Assembly: GCA_022562615.1 (NCBI GenBank)
Contig: JADFOW010000004.1
Location: forward strand, 1-58,598
Reading direction: 5' to 3'
Source: Nitrososphaerota archaeon
Lineage (GTDB): Archaea; Thermoproteota; Nitrososphaeria; Nitrososphaerales; Nitrosopumilaceae
DNA: 58,598 bases
Numbering within the stretch: the stretch's first letter is position 1; the number at the start of each line of letters is the position of its first letter. A model generated the notes under the pieces. That model worked only from the letters and a program-made list of their open reading frames with translations, had not been told where the DNA came from and did no database searches. This document shows positions 1-8,536 of this stretch, piece after piece. A program made the position numbers and the translations under genes.

Positions 1-569
1 GGCTGGGCTGGTGTGCTGGTAAAGACTTCACCTTGGAAGCCGTGAACACCATCACCTGAAATTCCATTTTTAAACATGTATGTTTTTGAAAGTGCTTCAG
101 CTGGTGCATTTGCCAACAATGGTGCAAGTTCTACCTTCCAACCTTGGTTTTCTGTAATTACTTCTGCATGTGCAGGATCACTGGAATCAGTTATGATATA
201 GTAAACTGATTCGCCGTTATAGAATCCTTGATGCATTGGAATAGTTGCTGGGACACTTGCTCGGGATAGTGTAAGTAATGATCCAGGGGCTGCTATTTCC
301 TCACCTTCCATTTCCACACCTTCCATCACAGTTACATTGTCATTAGATTGGACAACAGTTCCCCAACCTCGAGCTACTATTTTTTCTACAGAAGATTCAT
401 GCAGACAAGCATGATTTCCGGTGTGAGTTTTTTTTACAAGAACATCACCATCTTTGCATGTGACCATATCAATTGCAAAAGATTCTGAGATAATATTTGG
501 AGTAACCAACATCATCAATAATGGAATCATTGCTACAATAGTCCATTTCTTTGTAAAATTGAATGTCAT
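1..569 (-). CDS. Secreted hypothetical protein, C-terminally truncated by window edge
   Basis: Reading leftward from an ATG at 569, the frame stays open to the window edge (189 codons). It begins with a hydrophobic signal-like segment (residues 8-30). Two regions follow: one with the motif TCKDGDVLVKK and a downstream C-L-H-E-S, then A-R-G-W-G-T; and a second with QGFYNGESVYYI. The Cys-containing 'K-x-G...CL...ARGW' motif is common in secreted thaumarchaeal proteins. Function is unknown and the C-terminus lies outside the window. A TATA-like element (591-600) sits about 26 nt upstream of the start, suggesting a leaderless transcript. Confidence 0.75.
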   Translation of the reverse strand, partial: MTFNFTKKWTIVAMIPLLMMLVTPNIISESFAIDMVTCKDGDVLVKKTHTGNHACLHESSVEKIVARGWGTVVQSNDNVTVMEGVEMEGEEIAAPGSLLTLSRASVPATIPMHQGFYNGESVYYIITDSSDPAHAEVITENQGWKVELAPLLANAPAEALSKTYMFKNGISGDGVHGFQGEVFTSTPAQ

Positions 570-611
570 TGATTGCAAACAATGTAAATACTATAAAATA
601 TTTTTACCAAG

Positions 612-631
612 TTTAGCCTTTTTAGGCTAAA
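612..631. promoter_or_regulatory. Perfect 7-bp inverted repeat next to a promoter
   Basis: TTTAGCC, a 6-nt spacer, then GGCTAAA. It lies just upstream of the TATA-like element (591-600) of the minus-strand secreted-protein gene, where a regulator bound to DNA could control transcription initiation. An operator role is inferred; as RNA on the plus strand it could also form a small hairpin. Confidence 0.4.
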
Positions 632-850
632 TTCATGCCTAATTAGTCATCTTTAGAATTTTTCTACAAGTAACATCAATGTCCACGTTTGGTCCATTTC
701 CTAATAGGTCACAATTTTGCTTTTAAGATTAATTTTCTAAAGACATTTCTTACAATACAAAAATTTTGGATAAATATAATCGACTGATTTTCATTATAGA
801 GATTATCAAAATTATGTCTTTTGTGAAATATCATTTAGCTTTTTTTCGAT

Positions 851-1930
851 CTACATTAGTTGTGAAAGTTTCTTCTGTGCATAGGTTGTTCCAATCATTC
901 CAGAAATTGCCCCTGGAATAATGGTCAGTAACCAAATATTTCCAATTGTATTTGAGGAGGAATGTATTACATCGTATGAAAAAACATCATCGGAAACATA
1001 AAAGTCCAAAAAAGTCATGGAAAGCATTGGAAAACAAAACATAAAAAACATTGAACCTAGGATGGCTCCAGAAATTTTAACTGAATGATTTTGAAGGAAT
1101 TTAGATTTTATTTTTTTATTTAATATGTAATCGGCAAGTATTGCACTGATCATTGGTGCCACAAACCAAGGAAGATAAAACAAGAGTTTTTCTGATGTAA
1201 AGATATTAGAAGTGATATTCATTGTAAGAAATACTATGGTAGCTGCACTTGCTGCACCAAAGCTGTTGATGGTTCTTGATACAAACCAAAAAATAAGAGA
1301 AAATGAGAACGGAAGAAGTGCAACTCCAAGAACTACTGCAACATATGGGCTGGGATTAAAATTATGTGTTTCTCCCTCTGAAATAGGCAACACAAAGAAA
1401 AAGATTAACCACATTATACTAAACCAAAAAATACCAAATGAAATTGGCAGAATGATTTTTAGAAGATAACTTTTTTGTTCCATCCCAGAATAAATTCTTG
1501 CAAAACCAATGGTGGGACCAACTGAGGCCATAATTATTCCAAGAGCTAATGCCAGATGAGTTGGACTGAGTAAACCATCTATTCCAAATAATTCATGCCA
1601 GTAAAAATCTCCAAGTCCAGCTATTATTTGCATTAATGCACCAATTATGATTATCTTGGTGCCAAAAACAAAGGATTTTTCTCGGGCATCTTTTTTAGCT
1701 AAAAATAAGGCCAAAGCCAGTATTGCGCTAATCATGCTGATTCCCACGCCTGAGTACAAAAGCATGTGTGATGGCGTAAAAAATGTCTCTGGAGTTCTAA
1801 GTAAATGAGAGGTAATATCCCAGCTTGCACCCCACATTGAGAGGCTAGCTCCCACCAGAGCTATGAAAAAAGAGATAAGAAATAATCTCCTAGTATTAAA
1901 ATTCAAACGAGGAGCATTGGAGGTTTTCAA
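851..1930 (-). CDS. Polytopic membrane protein with paired histidine motifs
   Basis: A 359-residue integral membrane protein with about nine hydrophobic segments starting at residue 17. Two similar stretches carry histidines next to membrane segments: W-D-I-T-S-H followed by F-F-T-P-S-H (about residues 37-55), and Y-W-H-E-L-F-G-I-D followed by L-L-S-P-T-H (about 110-125). They look like an internal duplication and could bind a metal or heme at the membrane surface, but this is inference. I do not recognise a characterised family. It is a single gene flanked by long non-coding stretches. Confidence 0.75.
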   Translation of the reverse strand: MKTSNAPRLNFNTRRLFLISFFIALVGASLSMWGASWDITSHLLRTPETFFTPSHMLLYSGVGISMISAILALALFLAKKDAREKSFVFGTKIIIIGALMQIIAGLGDFYWHELFGIDGLLSPTHLALALGIIMASVGPTIGFARIYSGMEQKSYLLKIILPISFGIFWFSIMWLIFFFVLPISEGETHNFNPSPYVAVVLGVALLPFSFSLIFWFVSRTINSFGAASAATIVFLTMNITSNIFTSEKLLFYLPWFVAPMISAILADYILNKKIKSKFLQNHSVKISGAILGSMFFMFCFPMLSMTFLDFYVSDDVFSYDVIHSSSNTIGNIWLLTIIPGAISGMIGTTYAQKKLSQLM

Positions 1931-2361
1931 TTATTCAGACTGTAGTTGCGAAGCTCATAAATTCTTCTAATTTCTTAATCGCAGAAGACAAGTATGAAGA
2001 CCCTAAATTTTAAAAGATCGGGCAAACTTGCCCAACCCTAGGACGTAATGCCACCCAATAGACAAACAAATGAATCCATATTAGCGGTTTAATTACAAAA
2101 CAATTTGTAAAATTTTGTTTAAAAGGTTCTCGTAGAAATTATCAGTATAAATCATTAGTATGGCCTAAATACTATTTTGAAAAAACAAATATGACTGGAG
2201 CTGTCACCAAACAACTAATCGTTTTTGGTCTTAAGATCCAATATTTTAAAAAAATTTTTTACAGTAACCTTTTTCATAAGGTGTAGGACTAGCTAATATT
2301 CTAATAATTAATATTAAGCCAGACGTAACAAAGTTGAATAAAATTCTAAGAGTTGTTTAAG
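1931..2361. other. Non-coding stretch of about 430 bases
   Basis: AT-rich intergenic sequence between the divergent membrane-protein gene and the small zinc-ribbon gene. It contains a short inverted repeat GGGCAA-ac-TTGCCC (2020-2033) and TATA-like AT stretches. A 31-codon ATG frame at 2191 has no recognisable motif. I see no tRNA-like or other RNA fold that I can support. Confidence 0.5.
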
Positions 2362-2523
2362 ATGAGAATAGAATCATGTCGTAATTGTGGTAATACCATT
2401 TCGGTTTTAAAATACTGTAAAGTATGTAAACAACCAAGCCAACTAAGATGTGAAAATTGTTCAAAGTATGTAGATGATCCTATTCACTCTAAATGTGAAA
2501 CTGTTTCAGTTGGATGTAATTAA
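2362..2523 (+). CDS. Small double zinc-ribbon protein
   Basis: A 53-residue protein whose cysteines are arranged as CxxC (residues 6 and 9), CxxC (19 and 22), CxxC (30 and 33) and further Cys at 45 and 52. That is enough for two zinc-binding knuckles. Small proteins of this type are frequent in thaumarchaea and often bind nucleic acid or act as adaptors, but no specific function can be given. It starts with ATG at 2362. Confidence 0.65.
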   Translation: MRIESCRNCGNTISVLKYCKVCKQPSQLRCENCSKYVDDPIHSKCETVSVGCN

Positions 2524-2551
2524 TTAAAAAATATAGATTATTGAAAAATTT

Positions 2552-3421
2552 TTATTTTTTTGCAATGACTAAATCTACTTTATAATTTAATGTGGCTCTT
2601 GAATTTAGTTTAAGGTTCCATGAAATATTTGATGGTCTATCTGTATTAGACGTTATTTTAAATTTTAAATTTTTCAAATTTTGCCTCAGAGTATTCTCAT
2701 ACAGGGGTTTTTTTACAGAATTTTTACCTCTATTATAGTCATAGGGATCAGTAATTATCAAAAATCCCTTATGAATTTGTCCGGATATTTGTTTTAAAAA
2801 TTCTGCAGGTTCAATTAGTTCTAGAAGGTTCAAAGCTATGATCAAGTCAAATTTAGTTTTTCCAAAAATAGGTGAATGTAAATCGGCTACGAAATAATCG
2901 AGGTTTTCCTTTGACTCTTTTTTTGCAATTCTAATTGCATTAAATGAGCGATCAACACCAAATACAGTTTGGCTAGAATTTGCCAGAAATGAACTGATAA
3001 TTCCAATAGAACAACCATATTCTAGCACTAATTTTGAAGTTGGCAGTTGTCCCAACTCATTTTTTACTCTAGAATAAAATCTTGATCGCATGCTATTTTG
3101 GTAAATAACAGCCCATCTTTCTTCAAGTTTTGTTCTATCTTCGATATTTTTGATATTTTTAGTCAAGGAATTTTTTAAAAATTTCTTCATTTTACTTGAT
3201 ACCGAATTAACCAGTTTTCCACCTAGCATTCTTCGATTTGAGATATAGTTTGCAAAATCATCCCAAAGTATTGGAATTTTTTCAATTATAGGATAAAGTG
3301 ATCTACATTTCTTACATTCTAAAATTCCTTCTTCAATTTCAACACATTTTTTAAATAAATCCAGTTCTAAAACGGAACCACATTTTATACATCTGAGATA
3401 ACCCAAGCTAGATTCTTTCAA
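2552..3421 (-). CDS. SAM-dependent methyltransferase with N-terminal Trm112-like zinc ribbon
   Basis: 289 residues. Residues 8-55 form a Trm112p-like zinc ribbon (Cys 11, 14, 36, 39, then L-Y-P-I-I-E-K-I-P-I-L). Residues 130-230 look like a Rossmann class I methyltransferase, with the SAM motif V-L-E-Y-G-C-S-I-G at 132-140, an acidic residue in F-G-V-D-R after strand 2, and F-D-L-I-I-A-L-N-L-L-E at motif IV. The ribbon is usually a separate activator protein (Trm112); here it is fused to the catalytic domain. The substrate is not evident. The convergent zinc-ribbon gene ends 28 nt away. Confidence 0.75.
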   Translation of the reverse strand: MKESSLGYLRCIKCGSVLELDLFKKCVEIEEGILECKKCRSLYPIIEKIPILWDDFANYISNRRMLGGKLVNSVSSKMKKFLKNSLTKNIKNIEDRTKLEERWAVIYQNSMRSRFYSRVKNELGQLPTSKLVLEYGCSIGIISSFLANSSQTVFGVDRSFNAIRIAKKESKENLDYFVADLHSPIFGKTKFDLIIALNLLELIEPAEFLKQISGQIHKGFLIITDPYDYNRGKNSVKKPLYENTLRQNLKNLKFKITSNTDRPSNISWNLKLNSRATLNYKVDLVIAKK

Positions 3422-3516
3422 TATTTGATCATGTCAACTTTATTTTTAAATTAATAGTTTCTTTTAGATATAAATCAAGATAATATTAAATGGAGTTTCT
3501 ATAAAGAAAAAATAAA

Positions 3517-4713
3517 ATGACAGAATACAATGAATTTGCAGAGGCGTTAATTGATCAACTATCAGTGGAGATCAACGAGGAAAAAGAAAATTTGGATCTA
3601 GCCTCAAAAATTGATGAAGATTCCTCATTTAATGTAACTTTTGAATCATTAGAAGATGTAAGCAAGGAAATATTTTCATGGGTAAAACAAAAAATTAACG
3701 ATTTCACTGGATTAACGGTTCCAGAAAATACAAAAATTGAATTTTTGGAATTATTGGAATTAAAAAAATTAAAAGGAAAACGAATCTTTACAACAGATAT
3801 TGCCAGAGAATTTGTTGATTCTTTAGTCGATGCAATGTCAAAAGAGGATATTGGCAAAATCTCTAGTTTAATGAAGCAAGACACAGTAAAGTTTTTGGTG
3901 TATTCCACTTATGCAAAAAATTACATTTCAAAAATTTCTGTAACCTTTGGAGACTATTTAGAGGACACAATATACCTAAACAAATTATTCTTCTCTATTT
4001 TACCAAAAATAAAATTGTACAGTCAGGGTCCTCCCTATGAGCCTGGTTACGAAAAAATAAATTCCAGTTACATTGGCGCAATTAAAATGACAATGCTAGA
4101 AGAATCTATTCATGCTATACAACGTAACCTGTACAAGAGTAACAAAAAGGCAGTAGTAAAAGTCAATGAAATCTATGAAGATTTGGCAAAGATAATTTTA
4201 GATTTAGATGATGTTGTACTTTCAAAAATTTTTGATTACATGAATTTAGAACCAGTTCCGGATAAATTTCCAATCGCTAAAAGAGCAAATCTGTTTTTCG
4301 TACTTAATCCTGAATCCTTTATCCTAGGAACATTGCCACCTGACCAAATGGCAACAAAGGAGGGACAAATTGATACCAAATTATCAGAGATGATCCCACA
4401 ATTATCGGGTGTTTATCGAAGATGGTTAAAACCAAGACAACAGCAATATTCTGCTATGACGGTTATCCAAGGAATTGCAGGTTTTGTAATAAGAAATATT
4501 CTAAAAGATGATCCAGATTTCAAAAATTATCTTACTGTGTTCAAAGGAACTGATTTGAGTTCTTTTCAGGCTCAAAAGAACTTGGGAATCAAATTTACCG
4601 AAACCATTTATGCTAAATTAGGCAAGGAAGCATTCAAAAAATTGATTGATGAGCCCCCAAATACACTGGAACTAAAAGATTCACAATTATACCTCAATAG
4701 GGCCTCACAGTAA
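3517..4713 (+). CDS. Conserved hypothetical protein (398 aa), coupled to SirB1-like gene
   Basis: 398 residues, soluble and largely helical, with an acidic N-terminus (residues 15-40). A segment around residues 190-205 reads M-L-E-E-S-I-H-A-I-Q, which resembles a helix carrying Glu and His ligands but lacks a full HExxH motif. I do not recognise the family. The next gene starts 3 nt after its stop on the same strand, so the two are probably one transcript and may act in one process. Confidence 0.7.
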   Translation: MTEYNEFAEALIDQLSVEINEEKENLDLASKIDEDSSFNVTFESLEDVSKEIFSWVKQKINDFTGLTVPENTKIEFLELLELKKLKGKRIFTTDIAREFVDSLVDAMSKEDIGKISSLMKQDTVKFLVYSTYAKNYISKISVTFGDYLEDTIYLNKLFFSILPKIKLYSQGPPYEPGYEKINSSYIGAIKMTMLEESIHAIQRNLYKSNKKAVVKVNEIYEDLAKIILDLDDVVLSKIFDYMNLEPVPDKFPIAKRANLFFVLNPESFILGTLPPDQMATKEGQIDTKLSEMIPQLSGVYRRWLKPRQQQYSAMTVIQGIAGFVIRNILKDDPDFKNYLTVFKGTDLSSFQAQKNLGIKFTETIYAKLGKEAFKKLIDEPPNTLELKDSQLYLNRASQ

Positions 4714-4716
4714 CAA

Positions 4717-5541
4717 TTGCAAGAAAAATTTGATCCCTTTGTTGCAGAATGGGTTTCTTTTGTGGCAAATCCAAACTTCAATCTTGTTGAAAAGTGCCTC
4801 AAATTTGCCCAAATTTTAGAATATCCCGATTTGGACATTGAGAAATACATACAAAAAATCAACCAGATGGGAAGAACTCTAAAAGAGTCCACAAGTGATG
4901 TTAAAAATCCCACTTATCTGATCTCAATTTTAAATGAATTTCTTTTTGACAATATAGGTTTTGTAGGAGACATGGATGATTACTATAATCCAAAAAATAA
5001 TTTTCTAAATAAGGTCATTGATAAAAAATCAGGACTTCCACTAACTTTGTCAATTTTGTATGTAGAAATCGCAAAATTTGTTGGACTAGATCTGAAAATA
5101 ATTGGATTTCCAAGCCATGTTTTGGTAAAATACAATGAAGAAATGATACTAGATCCATACCATGATGGAAGATTACTGGACATTGACGATTTGCAAGAAA
5201 TACTAGATAGAAATTTTGACGGACAATTAGAATTTGAACCAGAATTTCTTGACGAAATAAAACCAGAAAAGGTTCTAGTCAGACTGGCTCGTAATTTAAA
5301 AAATTCCTATTTACAATCATATGCTCATGAAAAGGCCTTGAGATGTGTAAACATGACTTTGGCCATAGAACTAGAATCTCCCGAAGATATCAGGGACAAA
5401 GGAATTTTGGAAGAAAAGTTATTGAATCATGATATTGCATTAAAGTATCTAAATCAATATTTGGAGATCAATCCTAATGCTGAAGATGTAGATTCCGTTT
5501 TAGAATTAATTAAAAGTGTAAAGGCAAAAATTAATCAATAA
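4717..5541 (+). CDS. SirB1/transglutaminase-like core-2 domain protein with TPR-like tail
   Basis: 274 residues. The middle (about 85-165) matches the SirB1 N-terminal family: D-D-Y-Y-N-P-K-N, then K-S-G-L-P-L-T-L-S-I-L-Y-V-E, F-P-S-H-V-L-V-K-Y and I-L-D-P-Y-H-D-G-R-L-L. The family's catalytic Cys is not apparent (the position before S-H-V is P), so it may be an inactive transglutaminase fold. Residues 190-270 look like paired TPR helices. The start is TTG, 3 nt behind the upstream gene. The 3' end overlaps a convergent short gene by 11 nt. Confidence 0.75.
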   Translation: MQEKFDPFVAEWVSFVANPNFNLVEKCLKFAQILEYPDLDIEKYIQKINQMGRTLKESTSDVKNPTYLISILNEFLFDNIGFVGDMDDYYNPKNNFLNKVIDKKSGLPLTLSILYVEIAKFVGLDLKIIGFPSHVLVKYNEEMILDPYHDGRLLDIDDLQEILDRNFDGQLEFEPEFLDEIKPEKVLVRLARNLKNSYLQSYAHEKALRCVNMTLAIELESPEDIRDKGILEEKLLNHDIALKYLNQYLEINPNAEDVDSVLELIKSVKAKINQ

Positions 5542-5701
5542 TAGAATTGACGTCTTGACCTTGTTTTATCATGCTAATTTCATGTCGGGCAATTTTGTTT
5601 CTAAATGCATGTTTAATGAGATCAACCTCATTTCGAAGCAATGCAATCTCATCTTCTAGTTTTGCTACCCGTTCATAAATGGTTTCTGCATCTGAACTCA
5701 T
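5531..5701 (-). CDS. Small coiled-coil protein (56 aa)
   Basis: An ATG at 5701 opens a 56-residue frame with a heptad-like amphipathic helix (roughly residues 8-35: E-R-V-A-K-L-E-D-E-I-A-L-L-R-N-E-V) and a polar C-terminus. Composition and reading-frame quality fit a real short gene; it overlaps the stop region of the convergent SirB1-like gene by 11 nt. It probably oligomerises; function unknown. Confidence 0.6.
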   Translation of the reverse strand: MSSDAETIYERVAKLEDEIALLRNEVDLIKHAFRNKIARHEISMIKQGQDVNSIID

Positions 5702-5774
5702 GATTATTTATCATTAAAAAATTGTCTTAAAAAGTTATGGGTGAATTTTTTGGTGGACAGGTTAATGTTTTAAA

Positions 5775-5936
5775 CTATAATTCAAATTCGTGTCTGCATT
5801 TTTCGCATTTACCTTTCTCCTTCCCAGGTTGACCAAGAATGAAAATTTTACCAATAGTCATGCATTCGGGACACATTCCAGTGGTGGCGTTTTTAGGTCC
5901 ACTACGTATAATTTTTTGTGTTTTTCTTCGTCCCAC
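5775..5936 (-). CDS. Small basic zinc-ribbon protein
   Basis: 53 residues from GTG at 5936 (an in-frame GTG at 5945 is an alternative). The N-terminus is basic (G-R-R-K-T-Q-K-I-I-R), followed by C-P-E-C and C-E-K-C knuckles separated by I-F-I-L-G-Q-P-G. The frame remains open upstream through tRNA-Ser, but that part cannot be coding because the tRNA occupies it. The ribbon resembles small archaeal nucleic-acid-binding proteins; function unknown. Confidence 0.6.
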   Translation of the reverse strand: MGRRKTQKIIRSGPKNATTGMCPECMTIGKIFILGQPGKEKGKCEKCRHEFEL

Positions 5937-5982
5937 TATCCACACAGACTTAAACGGTCTATTAAATTTAATTTTCAAATGG

Positions 5983-6066
5983 CGCGGAGAGGGGGATTTG
6001 AACCCCCGTGTCCTTGCGAACATAGGATTAGCAATCCTACGCCCTACCAGGCTAGGCGATCCCCGC
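5983..6066 (-). tRNA. tRNA-Ser (anticodon GCT)
   Basis: Read on the minus strand: acceptor GCGGGGA pairs with TCTCCGC, with one G-T pair. The anticodon arm GGATT-GCT-AATCC-type loop presents GCT. A long variable arm typical of class II serine tRNAs follows, then a GGGGG-TTCAAAT-CCCCC T-arm. Discriminator base is G; no encoded CCA. Confidence 0.95.
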
Positions 6067-6099
6067 ACAAAGAAGGCTTGAATTAATCTGTAAATAAAT

Positions 6100-6846
6100 T
6101 CACTCGTCAACAAATTGGCTATAATTATTCACAATTTCATCAATAGGGAGTCTTTTTCCACCTACAATTTTGAGATCTACTTGCATTTTTTTGTTAGATA
6201 TAGTAAGAATGTTGTACGTGTTTTCAAAAAATCCACGCACTCGTTCAGATGTGGCAGTTCCAGCGTTTACAACTGTCAATTTTCCGAAATTCCAAGCCCA
6301 AGGTCTGTGTTTGTGTCCACACAAAACTAGATCAACTCTAGTATCCAATACTGTTCTTAGAACATCACCAGCATCAACAACGGTAATCTCATCAGAACCA
6401 GTATCAGGAATGGGAATTAAGTGATGATGCATTGCTACAATCTTTACCTTGTCTTTGTATTTTTTCATAGTTCTCTCCAACCACAAGTTTTGTCTATATC
6501 CAACTTCACCGTTATTTCTGTCAGGTCTAGCAGTTCCAACTGTTACTAAAACAATATCATTATCTAACTCATTGATTGTTTCAAATGGAAAGAATTTTTT
6601 GAACAATAAATAACCAGTGTTTCTATAATCATGATTTCCACTAATGAAAATAATTTTTTTTGTGTTGAATTTTGTCAACAGTGATTTACATTTTTCATAT
6701 TCTTTCATCAAGCCTTGATTAGTTAGATCACCTGTAATTACAATCACATCTGGATTTAGTTCGTTTACCTCTTTGACTACTGTTTCAAATACTTCTGGTT
6801 GAAACTGAGAACCTACATGAAGATCCGAGAGCTGTACAATGATCAT
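6100..6846 (-). CDS. Metallophosphoesterase (calcineurin-like)
   Basis: 248 residues with the full dinuclear-metal motif set in order: S-D-L-H (about residue 7), I-T-G-D-L-T-N (about 37), G-N-H-D (about 70), M-H-H-H (about 139) and G-H-K-H-R-P (about 177). The family hydrolyses phosphomono- or diesters such as cyclic nucleotides or nucleic-acid ends; the substrate is not clear here. The closest general resemblance is to Icc/CpdA-type phosphodiesterases. ATG start at 6846. Confidence 0.85.
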   Translation of the reverse strand: MIIVQLSDLHVGSQFQPEVFETVVKEVNELNPDVIVITGDLTNQGLMKEYEKCKSLLTKFNTKKIIFISGNHDYRNTGYLLFKKFFPFETINELDNDIVLVTVGTARPDRNNGEVGYRQNLWLERTMKKYKDKVKIVAMHHHLIPIPDTGSDEITVVDAGDVLRTVLDTRVDLVLCGHKHRPWAWNFGKLTVVNAGTATSERVRGFFENTYNILTISNKKMQVDLKIVGGKRLPIDEIVNNYSQFVDE

Positions 6847-6940
6847 CTTCTATCAAAATGAAATCAAATTATGTTAATAAATTACCCCTGTGGGAAATAT
6901 GCCCATTAAAAAAAATTTCAGTTTATTTGACAAGGGTAGA

Positions 6941-6948
6941 ATTAAATA
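6941..6948 (+). promoter_or_regulatory. TATA-like box for the dehydrogenase gene
   Basis: ATTAAATA lies about 30 nt before the ATG at 6974. It argues for that start rather than the upstream GTG at 6890 or ATG at 6899, which would put the promoter inside the gene. Confidence 0.4.
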
Positions 6949-6973
6949 CGCTCAATCGGCAAATCTCGCTGAA

Positions 6974-8002
6974 ATGGCTAAAAAGGCAGCTGTGATTAAC
7001 GGTGATGGTATAGGTCCTGAATTGGTGGATGTTGTGATTCATGTCTTAGAAGCTTGTAATACCCAAATTGAACTTATTCGATGTGAAGCAGGCTCAGAAC
7101 AATGGAAAAAAAATGGTGGGGAAACATACATTCCTGATTCTACCTCAAAAATCATGGATGAAAGTGATGCCTGCTACAAAGGTCCCACTACAACGATACC
7201 CTCACCTGATGCTCCAAGAAGTGTAGCTGTCTCTACACGACAAAAATATGAGCTTTATGCAAATGTTAGACCCATTAAGACATATGATAGACTCTCACCA
7301 AATACAAAACTTGATTTTGTATGTTTTAGGGAAGCAACTGAAGGATTGTATGCAGGGATTGAGTTTGATACATCTGAAGATTCTGCGATTGCAATTAGAA
7401 AAATTACAAGAAAGGGCAGTAAAAGAATAGCAGATTCTGCATTTGAATGGGCAAAAAAATATGGATTAAAAAAAATTATAGCGATTACAAAAAGAAATAT
7501 TCTAAAAAGAACTGATGGAATTTTTTGGAGTGAGGTAGAAAGAGCTGCACAAGAAAACCCAGGAATTGAGATAGAAGAATACTATATTGACAATATGACT
7601 CAGCAATTAGTAAAAAATCCTGAGAGATTCAATAATTCTGTTTTGTTAAGCACAAATTTATTTATGGATATCATATCAGAATGTGCTTCTGGTAATATCG
7701 GTTCCATTGGAAATGTTTACTCTGCAAACCTTGGTGATAATTATGCCATGTTTGAACCAGCACATGGAAGTGCACCAAAATACAAAGGAATGGATAAAGT
7801 AAATCCTACTGCTGCGATTTTATCTGGAGCATGGATGGTAGAATATCTTGGCGAGCCTGAAATTAAGGATGTAATTTTCAAAGCTACAGACGAAGTAATT
7901 AATGAAGGAAAATTTGTAACCTATGATATCGGCGGTAATGCTAAAACAAGTGAAATGGCTGATGCAATTGCAAAACGTTCTGCTGAACTATTAAAAAAAT
8001 AA
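6974..8002 (+). CDS. Isocitrate/isopropylmalate dehydrogenase family protein, probably isocitrate dehydrogenase
   Basis: From ATG 6974 the protein is 342 residues, the usual length. It starts with A-A-V-I-N-G-D-G-I-G-P-E-L, the conserved family N-terminus. The substrate loop reads R-S-V-A-V-S-T-R-Q-K-Y-E-L-Y-A-N-V-R-P: the Ser after the first Arg corresponds to the phosphorylatable/substrate Ser of isocitrate dehydrogenases and is absent from isopropylmalate enzymes. Later motifs include E-P-A-H-G-S-A-P (NAD(P) site) and N-P-T-A-A-I-L-S. TCA-cycle role is likely; homoisocitrate dehydrogenase is the main alternative. Upstream in-frame GTG (6890) and ATG (6899) would add an unconserved 25-28 residues. 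Confidence 0.85.
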   Translation: MAKKAAVINGDGIGPELVDVVIHVLEACNTQIELIRCEAGSEQWKKNGGETYIPDSTSKIMDESDACYKGPTTTIPSPDAPRSVAVSTRQKYELYANVRPIKTYDRLSPNTKLDFVCFREATEGLYAGIEFDTSEDSAIAIRKITRKGSKRIADSAFEWAKKYGLKKIIAITKRNILKRTDGIFWSEVERAAQENPGIEIEEYYIDNMTQQLVKNPERFNNSVLLSTNLFMDIISECASGNIGSIGNVYSANLGDNYAMFEPAHGSAPKYKGMDKVNPTAAILSGAWMVEYLGEPEIKDVIFKATDEVINEGKFVTYDIGGNAKTSEMADAIAKRSAELLKK

Positions 8003-8536
8003 TCACTTTTTTGCTTCAATGATTATTAATTCCTCAAAAAATAATTTCTTTTTAGCAATAACTTTTGCTGTTAATCCTTCTTTTTTTGTTGTCTCAATTA
8101 GTTCTTGATAATTTGAAAGCGAAGATGTAACAAAAAGAAATTTCCCTGTTACATTTAGGCATCGAATAGCTGATTTTATTATCTTCAGAGGTATTTCAAG
8201 TCCATCTGCACCACCATCTGTTGCAATATCCAAGATTTCGTCAGTTGCAAGATAGGGCAGGTTACAAATAATTAGGTCAAATTTTATTTTTAATGCATCC
8301 GAACCATTACAGCAAATGAGATTTTTTGTGGAGTAGGTTTGATGTTTTAATACTTCATAGTTAATGTCAGTTCCAACAACAAAAGAAAAGTTCTCAGAGA
8401 GTAATTTTGTTAGATATCCAGAACCACTACCTATATCTAATGCAAAATTTCCTTTTTCATTTTCAATATTATCTGCTATGAAAAAAGTATCCTCAGAAGG
8501 AGGATACTCTTCATTCTTCAAGGATTTGATTTGCAA
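8003..8536 (-). CDS. HemK/PrmC-like class I methyltransferase (HemK2 type)
   Basis: 177 residues, the short archaeal/eukaryotic HemK2 form without the N-terminal helical domain. It has Y-P-P-S-E-D-T-F-F near the start, A-L-D-I-G-S-G-S-G-Y as SAM motif I, and C-N-L-P-Y-L in the catalytic position. The family methylates the GGQ glutamine of release factor aRF1 using NPPY; here the tetrapeptide is NLPY. It starts with TTG at 8536, overlaps the rsmA 3' end by 26 nt and closes the L21e-RpoF-DUF655-RsmA operon. Confidence 0.8.
   Translation of the reverse strand: MQIKSLKNEEYPPSEDTFFIADNIENEKGNFALDIGSGSGYLTKLLSENFSFVVGTDINYEVLKHQTYSTKNLICCNGSDALKIKFDLIICNLPYLATDEILDIATDGGADGLEIPLKIIKSAIRCLNVTGKFLFVTSSLSNYQELIETTKKEGLTAKVIAKKKLFFEELIIIEAKK

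Noticed and set aside
2020-2033. GGGCAA-ac-TTGCCC as a transcription terminator
   Set aside because: The loop is too short for a stable hairpin, no T tract follows, and it is well away from either gene end.
2191-2286. 31-codon ATG frame in the 1931-2361 gap
   Set aside because: Too short, no motif, no clear promoter spacing; could be chance.
5790-6086. Open frames on the plus strand across tRNA-Ser
   Set aside because: They run through the tRNA gene and mirror the minus-strand zinc-ribbon gene; no protein motif.
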